Assembly: GCA_003989075.1 (NCBI GenBank)
Contig: RXIX01000018.1
Coordinates: 1-38,936, forward strand
DNA length: 38,936 nucleotides
DNA from: Candidatus Competibacteraceae bacterium
Lineage (GTDB): Bacteria; Pseudomonadota; Gammaproteobacteria; Competibacterales; Competibacteraceae
Direction: 5' to 3'
Shown here: positions 1-7,281 of the stretch, one piece after another
How positions within the stretch are numbered: the first letter of the stretch is position 1
Layout: the number at the start of each line of letters is the position of its first letter
The notes under the pieces: generated by a model
Databases searched by the model: none
The model's input: the letters and a program-made list of their open reading frames with translations, nothing else
What the model was told of the DNA's origin: nothing
Position numbers and translations under genes: made by a program

Positions 1-270
1 CGCACTCTGGAAAGCGCCGGTTTGCAGGTGACGCCCTATCATGCCTATGTACCGGCCTTTGGCGAGTGGGGCTATGCTCTGGCCGGGCGCGAGCCCTGGC
101 AGGCGCCGCTGCACTATCCGCCCGGCCTGCGCTTCCTGACTGCGGAGATCATGTCCGGCCTGTTGCTGTTTCCGCCGGACATGGCGCCGGTCGATGCCGA
201 GATCAACCGCCTGAATAACCAGATTCTGGTGCGCTACTACGAACACGAATGGCGGCAGGTGATGCCTTGA
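1..270 (+). CDS. Spermidine synthase-like protein (C-terminal end only)
   Basis: This is the last 89 codons of a gene that begins before the window, open from base 1 to the TGA at 268-270. The peptide contains PYHAYVPAFGEWGY, then LRFLTAEIMSGLLLFPPDM and INRLNNQILVRYYEHEW. These match the C-terminus of the polyamine aminopropyltransferase (SpeE-like) proteins that carry an N-terminal membrane domain in proteobacteria. Such enzymes transfer an aminopropyl group from decarboxylated S-adenosylmethionine to putrescine, although several membrane-type members have unproven substrates. The catalytic core and any membrane domain lie outside the window. An ATG-initiated reading is not needed here, because the frame is open through the left edge. 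Confidence 0.8.
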   Translation, partial: RTLESAGLQVTPYHAYVPAFGEWGYALAGREPWQAPLHYPPGLRFLTAEIMSGLLLFPPDMAPVDAEINRLNNQILVRYYEHEWRQVMP

Positions 271-325
271 TCCTGACTGCCGCATATGAGCTCCGTACTC
301 TTCCCCCGATCCAGACTGATTCATC

Positions 326-2977
326 ATGACCATTCGCAACTTTGAATACCTGTTTCATCCCAAGAGCATCGCCCTGATCTGCGGCGGTGGCGAAGCTGAG
401 GCGATCATCTCCCGCAACCTGATGAGCAGCGGCTTTCAGGGGCCGATCATGCCGGTCGACGCCAAGCGCTGGGCACTGGAAGGCGCTATTGCCTATCGCG
501 ACGTGGCCAGCCTGCCGCTGCCGCCGTCGCTGGCGATCATCACCCGGCCGCTGCGCGAGGTGCCGGCCCTGATCACGCAGCTTGGCGAACGCGGTGCGCG
601 CGCGGCGGTGCTGATCAACGAGGCGCGCGGCATGCCGGCCAGCGAACGCGCCGCCCTGCATCAGGCGATTCTCGACGCCGCCCGTCCGTACCTGCTGCGG
701 GTGCTTGGCCCCGGCTCGCAGGCGCTCAATGTCCCCGGTCATAAACTCAATGTCAGCCTCAACCGGCAGGCCCTGCTGCCCGGCGATGTCGCCCTGATCA
801 GCGAATCGGGCACCATCGCCCAGACCGCGCTGGATATCGGCAACCACTACGGCTTTGGCTTCAGTCATCTGGTTCACCTCGGCGACAGCCTCGATATCGA
901 CGTAGCCGATATTCTCGATTATCTGGCCGGCGACTATCGCACCCGCGCCATCCTGCTGTATCTGGAGCATATCCCCGATGCGCGCAAGTTCATGTCGGCG
1001 GCGCGGCGCGTAGCGCGCACCAAGCCGGTGATCGTTCTCAAGCCGCGCGGCTATCCCGCTGAGCCGGATGATGCGGTGTACGCCACTGCCTTTCGCCGTG
1101 CCGGCCTGCTGCGCGTCGAGGACAGCGACGAACTGCTGCAGATGGTCGAGGTGCTCAAGGCCGCCAAGCGCGTCAACAGCGATCGTCTGGTGATTCTCAG
1201 CAATAGCGCCAGCATGAGCCGGCTGGCCACCGATACCCTGCAGCGCTTTGGTGGCCGGCTGGCGCAACTGTCCGAGGGCACTCAGCGTGGTCTGGAACGG
1301 CAGGTTGAATCCAGCGTCGCGCCCAATCCGGTTGATCTGGGTGATCGCGCCGACGCCCGTGCCTATGGTCAGGCGCTGGACCTGCTGCTGGCTGATCCCG
1401 GTGTCGATGGCGTGCTGGTGATCAAGACCCCCAATGCGCTCAGCGAAACCAGCGCGGTCGCCGATGCGCTGATCGAGCGTCTCGCCAATAGCCCGCGCTG
1501 CATCATCGCCAGTTTCCCCGGGCCGCGCACCGGCGCCGAGGCCCGTCGCAAGCTGGTGCAGCGCCAGGTGCCGACCTATGAAACCGCCGATGCCGCGGTG
1601 CAAGCGTTTATGCGCATTGTCCAGTACAAGCGCAATCAGGCCCTGCTGATGGAAACGCCGCCCTCGCTGCCTGAGGAATTCACCCCCGACGTGGCGGCTG
1701 CGCGCGCGGTGATCAACGCCGCCCTGGCCGCCGGCCGCCGCCAGCTCAATACCCATGAGGCGATGCAGTTGCTGGCCGCCTACGGCATTCCGGTGCTGGA
1801 GACCTATCTGGCGCATTCCCCCGGCGAGGCCGCGACCCTTGCCGCCCAGATCGACCGGCCACTGGCGCTGAAAATCATTTCCCCCGACGTGGTCAGCCGC
1901 GAGGAAGTCGGCGGCATTGTCGGCCATCTGCGCGGTGCCGAGGCGGTGCGTCAGGCGGCAGTGGCCATGCTGATGCAGTTGCGCAGCACGGCACCGGCGG
2001 CGCGCTTCAACGGCTTCATCCTGCAACCGATGGTGCCGCGCGATGGCGCCTATGAAATGACGCTTGGCGTGCGCGCCGGCGAGCACTTTGGACCGGTGAT
2101 CTACTTCGGCCATGGCGGCACCGAGGCCGAGATCATCAACGATCTGGCCTATGGCCTGCCGCCGCTCAACATGCATCTGGCGCGCGAGATCATGGCCCAG
2201 ACCCGCATCTATCAGCGGCTGCGCTACACCCTGTTGCGGCGCGCCGATCTCAAAGCCCTGGCGCTGACCCTGGTCAAGGTGGCGCAGATGGTGATTGATC
2301 TGGACGCGCTGGCCGAGTTGAGCATCAATCCGCTGCGCGCCGGCCCCCATGGGGTGCTGGCTTTGGATGCCCGGGTGCGCCTGGCGCCGCTGTTGCCGGG
2401 CATGCCGGTACAGCGGCTGGCGATCCGCCCCTATCCGAAGGATCTTGAGGAAAGCCTGCACCTGTCCGATGGCCGCGAACTGCTGTTGCGGCCGGTGCTG
2501 CCCGAGGACGAGCCGCCGTTGCGCGATCTGGTGGCGCGCGCTTCATCGGAGGATCTGCGGCTGCGCTTCTTCCAGCCCATCCGCGAACTGTCGCATGAGA
2601 TGGCCGCGCCGCTGACCCAGATCGACTACCATCGGGAAATGGCGCTGGTCGCGGTCGGTCCCGGTCTGCCCGGCCAGGCCGAGGTTTACGGGATCGTCAA
2701 TCTCAGCGCCGACCCTAACAACGAGCGCGCCGAGTATTCGATCCTGATTGACCGCGCCTTCATGCGCCTAGGGCTGGGCAACCTGCTGATGCGGCGCATT
2801 ATTCACTACGCGCGGGCCCGTGGCATCCAGGAAGTCTATGGCGAGGTGCTGACCGAGAATCGGCGCATGCTGCAACTGGATCAGGCGCTGGGCTTTACCG
2901 TGCATGGCGATGCCGAGGATCCGGGCCTGAAGCATGTCGTCCTCAAACTGCATGCGACCGAGCAATCAGCGGGGTAG
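326..2977 (+). CDS. pat: Pat-type protein lysine acetyltransferase (acyl-CoA synthetase-like/GNAT fusion)
   Basis: The 883-residue protein matches the length of Salmonella/E. coli Pat (YfiQ). Residues 1 to about 690 are an NDP-forming acyl-CoA synthetase-like region: CoA-binding Rossmann start, LISESGTIAQTALDIG near 160, and an ATP-grasp part near 470-690 with LKIISPDVVSREEVGGIV. Residues about 710-875 are a GNAT acetyltransferase with LRPVLPEDEPPLRDLV and a FMRLGLGNLLMRRII acetyl-CoA loop. The SHTG motif carrying the phospho-histidine of true ADP-forming acetyl-CoA synthetases is absent after KPVIVLKPRG (about 235-250), as in known Pat proteins. It therefore most likely senses CoA metabolites and acetylates lysines, for example on acetyl-CoA synthetase, in the cytoplasm. 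The start is the ATG at 326; no strong Shine-Dalgarno is seen. It lies 55 bases after the spermidine synthase. Confidence 0.9.
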   Translation: MTIRNFEYLFHPKSIALICGGGEAEAIISRNLMSSGFQGPIMPVDAKRWALEGAIAYRDVASLPLPPSLAIITRPLREVPALITQLGERGARAAVLINEARGMPASERAALHQAILDAARPYLLRVLGPGSQALNVPGHKLNVSLNRQALLPGDVALISESGTIAQTALDIGNHYGFGFSHLVHLGDSLDIDVADILDYLAGDYRTRAILLYLEHIPDARKFMSAARRVARTKPVIVLKPRGYPAEPDDAVYATAFRRAGLLRVEDSDELLQMVEVLKAAKRVNSDRLVILSNSASMSRLATDTLQRFGGRLAQLSEGTQRGLERQVESSVAPNPVDLGDRADARAYGQALDLLLADPGVDGVLVIKTPNALSETSAVADALIERLANSPRCIIASFPGPRTGAEARRKLVQRQVPTYETADAAVQAFMRIVQYKRNQALLMETPPSLPEEFTPDVAAARAVINAALAAGRRQLNTHEAMQLLAAYGIPVLETYLAHSPGEAATLAAQIDRPLALKIISPDVVSREEVGGIVGHLRGAEAVRQAAVAMLMQLRSTAPAARFNGFILQPMVPRDGAYEMTLGVRAGEHFGPVIYFGHGGTEAEIINDLAYGLPPLNMHLAREIMAQTRIYQRLRYTLLRRADLKALALTLVKVAQMVIDLDALAELSINPLRAGPHGVLALDARVRLAPLLPGMPVQRLAIRPYPKDLEESLHLSDGRELLLRPVLPEDEPPLRDLVARASSEDLRLRFFQPIRELSHEMAAPLTQIDYHREMALVAVGPGLPGQAEVYGIVNLSADPNNERAEYSILIDRAFMRLGLGNLLMRRIIHYARARGIQEVYGEVLTENRRMLQLDQALGFTVHGDAEDPGLKHVVLKLHATEQSAG

Positions 2978-3123
2978 CCGGGCGGCCCTGTAGCCAACAC
3001 CTGCAGGCTGGCCAGAATGACACGATCAGTGATCTGGCCGCTGAGCCGGGCCGCTGCCGGTTATGGACATCATGACCGGCGGCGCGATAAGTGGGGCCGG
3101 GCGCTGCCGTATCAAATATGTCG

Positions 3124-3234
3124 GGACTTTCGCTTTTCGTCATTCCCGCGTATGCGGGAATCCAGTAGCGTGTTGAAAAGAATGGATACCCGCTTTCGCG
3201 GGTATGACGGAAAAAGTCAGGTAAGCGAAAGTCC
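3124..3234. repeat. Palindromic intergenic repeat with two GCGGGAAT-type hairpins
   Basis: The outer arms GGACTTTCGCTT (3124-3135) and AAGCGAAAGTCC (3223-3234) are perfect 12-base inverted repeats. Inside, CGTCATTCCCGC at 3138-3149 pairs with GCGGGTATGACG at 3198-3209 (11 of 12). Two small hairpins are nested: ATTCCCGC/GCGGGAAT at 3142-3161 and ATACCCGC/GCGGGTAT at 3186-3205, each with a 4-base loop. Elements built on 'cgtcattcccgcg...gcgggaat' are widespread non-coding dispersed repeats in beta- and gammaproteobacteria (dRS3-like/REP-like). No ORF is carried. Such elements can act as transcription attenuators or targets of REP-type transposases; nothing here decides that. Confidence 0.8.
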
Positions 3235-3262
3235 TGTATGTATTGAAAGTCCTGTATGTATT
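3227..3262. repeat. 18-base tandem duplication
   Basis: GAAAGTCCTGTATGTATT occurs twice back to back (3227-3244 and 3245-3262) without mismatch. The first copy overlaps the right arm of the palindromic element, so the duplication probably arose at the edge of that element, for instance by slippage or insertion scarring. Confidence 0.85.
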
Positions 3263-3313
3263 GATTGACTGATCCCGTAGCGATTCCAGAAATAAAGCGA
3301 GAAGGACAGGGCG

Positions 3314-3682
3314 ATGAGCGAAAAACGACTGCTGGTGATTGACGATGAGCCGGAATTTGGCGAACTGGTGCGCAAGGTGGCGGTGGGTCTGGGTTACGAG
3401 GTGCGGGTGACGACCCAAGGCCGCGCCTTTCAGGAGGCCTATCACGCCCTGCGGCCTACCACCATCGTCATGGACATGGTGATGCCGGAGATGGATGGTA
3501 ACGAGCTGGTGCTATGGCTGATGGAGCAGCAGTATGCTGCGCACCTGATCATCATCACCGGCTACAGTCCCGATTATGCCCGCGATGCGCGGGCGCTGGC
3601 CGAGTTCAACGGATTACGCTCGGTACAAACCCTGACCAAGCCGATTGGGCTGGCGCGGCTGCGCGAGGCGCTCGGCGGCTGA
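3314..3682 (+). CDS. Single-domain response regulator (receiver only)
   Basis: The 122-residue protein is one CheY-like receiver with no output domain. It has the acidic pair D10-D11 (VIDDE), the phospho-acceptor D54 (VMDMVMPEMDG), the conserved Thr in IIITGYS and K109 in TKP, so it should be phosphorylatable. It likely shuttles phosphate or signals by protein contact in the cytoplasm. The ATG at 3314 has a well placed Shine-Dalgarno (AAGGACAGG). Its stop (TGA, 3680-3682) directly abuts the stop of the convergent hybrid kinase gene, a natural candidate partner although the two are not co-transcribed. The missing output domain makes the pathway unknown. Confidence 0.88.
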   Translation: MSEKRLLVIDDEPEFGELVRKVAVGLGYEVRVTTQGRAFQEAYHALRPTTIVMDMVMPEMDGNELVLWLMEQQYAAHLIIITGYSPDYARDARALAEFNGLRSVQTLTKPIGLARLREALGG

Positions 3683-5422
3683 TCAGGTCGGCAGTGGGCT
3701 GTTGAGTACCCGGTGCAGGCAACGGGCCAGATCGTACAGGGCATAGGGTTTTTGCAGGAAGCCGGCCAGACCGAGCCCGGCAAAGCGCGGCGCGATCTCG
3801 CTTTCGGTAAAGCCGCTCGACAGCACCACGCGCAACTGCGGATTGATGCGGCGCAGCGCGGTAAAGGCTTCCTCGCCATCCATGACCGGCATGGTCAGGT
3901 CAAGCAGCACCATGACGATGCGCGCGCGCCGCGCCTGATAGAGATACAGCGCCTCGCGGCCATTGGCGGCGGTCAGCACCTGAAAGCCGAGCCGTTCCAG
4001 CATGCGGCCGACCATGACGCGCACCGATTCCTCGTCATCGACCAGCAGGATGGTGCCCGTGCCGCGCCAGTCGGCATGCGCGATCTCGGCGACGGCGCCA
4101 GTTTCGGTCTGTGCGGTTTGCAGCGCCGGCAGAAAGACGCGAATCGTGGTGCCTTGGCCAAGTACGCTGCGCACCCGCAACGCGCCGTGATGGCCGCGCA
4201 CGATGCCCAGCACCGCCGACAGGCCCAGACCGCGCCCGGTAAACTTGGTGGTAAAAAAGGGTTCGAAGATGCGCCGCTGGGTATCCGCGTCCATGCCACA
4301 GCCGCTGTCGGCGATTTCCAGCCAGGCATACAGGCCGCCATTCAGGGTTTCGTTCAGGTAGGCATCGCTCAGCTCTTCATGGGTGCATTTGAGCGCACCG
4401 GTGGCAATCGTCACCACGCCGCCCTCGTCGCCGATCGCCTCGGCAGCATTGATCACCAGATTCATCACCACCTGGCGGATCTGGCTCGGATCGCCGCGCA
4501 GCGCCGGCAGATCCGCATCCAGAGCCAGGTTGAGCGTGGTTTTCTTGGCGATGGAGGCCTTGAGCAGGGCGACCATCTCGTCGATCAGTGCGTTCAGGTC
4601 CATGGTCTCGATGGCGAACCAGCCCTTGCCGGAGTAAGCGAGCATCTGTCGGCACAACTCGGCGGCGCGCAGCGAGGTGGCTTCGATGGCGTGCAGACTG
4701 TCGCGAGCCGGTGAATCGGCCGGCAGTTCCTCCATCGCCAGATTGGCATTGCCGAGGATGATAGCCAGCAGGTTGTTGAAATCGTGAGCGATCCCGCCAG
4801 CCAGCACGCCGAGGCTCTCCAGGCGCTGGGTCTGCTGCATCTGCCGCTCCAGTTGCAGGCGCTTTTCCTCGGCCCACTTGCGCTCGCTGATGTCGGTCAC
4901 CGCCAGCAGCAGCAGCGGCGTGCCATCGACCGGCCGGCTGCCGAGAGCGGTGCGGATGGTGGTGCCTTCGAGATGAGCGTAAAAGGCGGCGCCGCGCTCA
5001 CGGCGGACCATCGCTTCCAGGCTCTTGCCGGCGGGTTTGCGGAAAAAGCCCGGATAGCGGCCGAGAAACGGTTCCTGGCTGTTGCGCTCCAGACAATGGG
5101 CGAAGGAATTGCCCAGCAGGCGGCTGCGCGCGCGCTCGACCATGCGGCAGAAGGTCTCGTTGACCTCGTAGATCAGGCCGATTTCGTTGAGCACCAGATA
5201 GCCGATCGGCGCCTGATGGAACAACAGCGAGAACTGGTTGCGCGACTGCTCAAGCTCGGCGCTGACCCGGCGCAGCTCTTCCTTCTGGATTTCCAGTTCC
5301 ATGCGCTGCACGTGCAGTTCGTGCACCAGGGCGCGGCCCCGGTTGTCCACTATCTCGGGCTGCGCTCCGATCGGAGACAGGGCTTCGGTTTCGGCTTGCT
5401 CGCGCGGGATTTCGCGTGTCAT
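3683..5422 (-). CDS. PAS hybrid histidine kinase with C-terminal receiver
   Basis: The 579-residue protein has no membrane segments and should be cytoplasmic. A predicted coiled coil (about 36-65) leads into a PAS domain (about 65-180, SLLFHQAPIGYLVLNEIGLI). A second coil precedes an NtrB-like HisKA with phospho-acceptor H213 (LAGGIAHDFNNLLA), then an HATPase with N-box near 321 (NLVINAAEA) and G-boxes DSGCGMD and GRGLGLS. A C-terminal receiver (about 456-575) has VDDEE, phospho-acceptor D508 and K558. Start choice: the frame opens upstream at 5491, but ATG 5422 has an AAGGAG 10 bases upstream and begins the conserved part. The gene converges on the receiver gene 3314-3682 with no gap. The cue bound by the PAS domain cannot be told from sequence. 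Confidence 0.88.
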   Translation of the reverse strand: MTREIPREQAETEALSPIGAQPEIVDNRGRALVHELHVQRMELEIQKEELRRVSAELEQSRNQFSLLFHQAPIGYLVLNEIGLIYEVNETFCRMVERARSRLLGNSFAHCLERNSQEPFLGRYPGFFRKPAGKSLEAMVRRERGAAFYAHLEGTTIRTALGSRPVDGTPLLLLAVTDISERKWAEEKRLQLERQMQQTQRLESLGVLAGGIAHDFNNLLAIILGNANLAMEELPADSPARDSLHAIEATSLRAAELCRQMLAYSGKGWFAIETMDLNALIDEMVALLKASIAKKTTLNLALDADLPALRGDPSQIRQVVMNLVINAAEAIGDEGGVVTIATGALKCTHEELSDAYLNETLNGGLYAWLEIADSGCGMDADTQRRIFEPFFTTKFTGRGLGLSAVLGIVRGHHGALRVRSVLGQGTTIRVFLPALQTAQTETGAVAEIAHADWRGTGTILLVDDEESVRVMVGRMLERLGFQVLTAANGREALYLYQARRARIVMVLLDLTMPVMDGEEAFTALRRINPQLRVVLSSGFTESEIAPRFAGLGLAGFLQKPYALYDLARCLHRVLNSPLPT

Positions 5423-5586
5423 TGATGCGGGGCTCCTTCGGTCCTTGAGGATCAGGCGGAATCGGTGGGCCGGAAGCGGTCCACCCAACACCGGTTAATA
5501 TCAGTCAATTATTGAGAGTTTAATATGGCAATAGTAGACGCGAAGCTGTTCCGGATGTTAGTGCCGGGTCCAGTAGATGCAGACCG

Positions 5587-7251
5587 GTGGAACCCTTGAA
5601 GCGCCGTCATTTTCTGGCTGCGCTCGGCGGCATGGCGACCGCTGCCGGTGCGATCCGGAGTGGATGGCGGCATGCCGCCGCCGTGCCGGCGCTACCGCCT
5701 GGCGCCATCGTCGGTGCTGACCAGGCGCTGGGGCATCGCCTGCGTGACCAGCAGTTTCCAGAACCGGAGCTGACTCGCAAGGCACCGGTGGTGATCGTCG
5801 GGGGTGGCATCGCTGGGCTGTCGGCGGGCTGGGCGTTGCACAGGGCCGGTTTTCACGATTTCGTGCTCCTGGAGCTGGAGCGCGAGGTCGGCGGCAATGC
5901 CCGCAGCGGCAGCAACGCGATCAGCGCCTATCCCTGGGGTGCACACTATCTGCCGTTTCCTACCCGGGAAAGTCGCGCGGTGCGCGAACTGCTGGCCGAT
6001 TTCGGGGTGCTGCAGGGCGATCCCCAGGCCGCCGTACCGGTCTACGATGAGCGCTCTATCAGCTTTGCGCCGCGGGAGCGGCTGTTCGCCCATGGCCTGT
6101 GGCAGGAGGGTTTATGGCCACAGGTGGGGATCAGCGGACGCGATCTGCAGCAGTACCGCCATTTTCAGGCGCTGATGGAGCAGTTTCAGCAGCGGCGCGG
6201 GGCCGATGGCCGTAAGGCATTTGCCATTCCGATCGACTTTAGCGCCCGTGATCCGGACCTGCTGGCGCTGGACCGCGTGTCGATGCGCGATTTTCTGTTG
6301 CAGAACGGGCTGGATTCGCTGCCGCTGCAGGGCTACGTCGATTATGCCTGCCGTGATGACTACGGCTGTCATGCCAGCGATACTTCGGCCTGGATGGGTA
6401 TTCACTATTTTGCCAGCCGCGATGCCCGGGCCCGTGATGCTGATGACGATGATGTGCTGACATGGCCGGCGGGAAATGGCTGGCTGGTGCAGCGACTGCG
6501 CGAGCGATTGGCGCCGCATCTGCACACCGGCGCACTGGCGTTTGCCGTCTCAGCGCTGGATCGGGCGGTGCGGGTGGATGTCTATCGGCCCGGTGAGTCG
6601 CGCAGCGAGCGCTGGCTGGCACAGGCGGTGATCTGGGCAGCGCCGCTGTTTCAAGCGCCGCAGGTGCTGCGCGAACTGCCAGTGGCGCTGCACGCGGCGA
6701 TCGGCGAGTTTCAATATGCGCCCTGGCTGGTGGCCAACCTGAGCCTGCGTGGCTTTCCCGTCGAGCGGCATGGTGCGCCGCTGAGCTGGGATAACGTGCT
6801 CCAGGACAGCAGCGCACTGGGCTATGTGGTCGCCAACCATCAGCAGTTGGCCGCGCATCAGAACGGGACCGTGTTCACCTGGTATCACGCCCTGGCCGAT
6901 GGTCCGCCGGAACAGGAACGGCAGCGCCTGCTGAGCACGCCCTGGGCGGTCTGGGCCGAAACCATCCTGAGCGAGTTGGAGCGTCCCTATCCGGATATTC
7001 GCCACTGGGTGACCCGTCTGGATGTGATGCGCTGGGGGCACGCCATGGTGCGACCCCGGCCCGGCTTTGTCTGGGGCGCGGCCCGCCAGCAGTTGACGCA
7101 GGCCGCGCTGGACCGGGTGTTTCTGGCTCACGCTGATCTGAGCGGCTACTCGATTTTCGAGGAGGCGAACTATCGGGGGGTGCGCGCGGCGGAGCAGGTG
7201 CTGGCACTGCTCGGCCTGCCGCTGGGTGTTTCGGTTGCGCCGCCCGCATAA
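5587..7251 (+). CDS. Tat-exported FAD-dependent amine-oxidase-like oxidoreductase
   Basis: The 554-residue protein starts with KRRHFLAALGG (residues 5-15) and a hydrophobic stretch ending near AAAVPA, a twin-arginine signal suited to a flavoprotein exported folded with its cofactor. The mature part opens with an FAD Rossmann motif VVIVGGGIAGLSAGWAL (68-84), an acidic ribose-binding end LLELE and the VGGNARSG loop (101-108) typical of the flavin amine oxidase/protoporphyrinogen oxidase superfamily. The C-terminus has FLAHADLSGYSIFEEANYRGVRAAE, as expected for the second FAD-contact segment. Start: GTG 5587, because no ATG lies in frame after the stop at 5521; TTG 5596 is an alternative, and no Shine-Dalgarno is clear. 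The substrate is unknown. The polyamine gene at the left edge makes an amine substrate conceivable, but the genes are not adjacent. Confidence 0.8.
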   Translation: MEPLKRRHFLAALGGMATAAGAIRSGWRHAAAVPALPPGAIVGADQALGHRLRDQQFPEPELTRKAPVVIVGGGIAGLSAGWALHRAGFHDFVLLELEREVGGNARSGSNAISAYPWGAHYLPFPTRESRAVRELLADFGVLQGDPQAAVPVYDERSISFAPRERLFAHGLWQEGLWPQVGISGRDLQQYRHFQALMEQFQQRRGADGRKAFAIPIDFSARDPDLLALDRVSMRDFLLQNGLDSLPLQGYVDYACRDDYGCHASDTSAWMGIHYFASRDARARDADDDDVLTWPAGNGWLVQRLRERLAPHLHTGALAFAVSALDRAVRVDVYRPGESRSERWLAQAVIWAAPLFQAPQVLRELPVALHAAIGEFQYAPWLVANLSLRGFPVERHGAPLSWDNVLQDSSALGYVVANHQQLAAHQNGTVFTWYHALADGPPEQERQRLLSTPWAVWAETILSELERPYPDIRHWVTRLDVMRWGHAMVRPRPGFVWGAARQQLTQAALDRVFLAHADLSGYSIFEEANYRGVRAAEQVLALLGLPLGVSVAPPA

Positions 7252-7281
7252 GGATGTGCCTGCCTGCAACGCCTGTCGCAA

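Larger units (their letters stand above)
2978..3313. other. Intergenic region between pat and the receiver gene
   Basis: These 336 bases have no convincing gene. The short ORFs here are read through a palindromic repeat and match no family I know. The region holds the palindromic element at 3124-3234 and an 18-base tandem duplication at 3227-3262. It ends with a good Shine-Dalgarno (GAGAAGGACAGG) before the receiver gene at 3314. The G+C-rich inverted patch just after the pat stop is too weak to call a terminator. Confidence 0.6.

Noticed and set aside
203-2461. 752-residue open frame on the minus strand across pat
   Set aside because: It lies antisense to a well conserved acetyltransferase, has low-complexity Gln/His/Arg-rich content typical of GC-rich shadow frames and matches no family.
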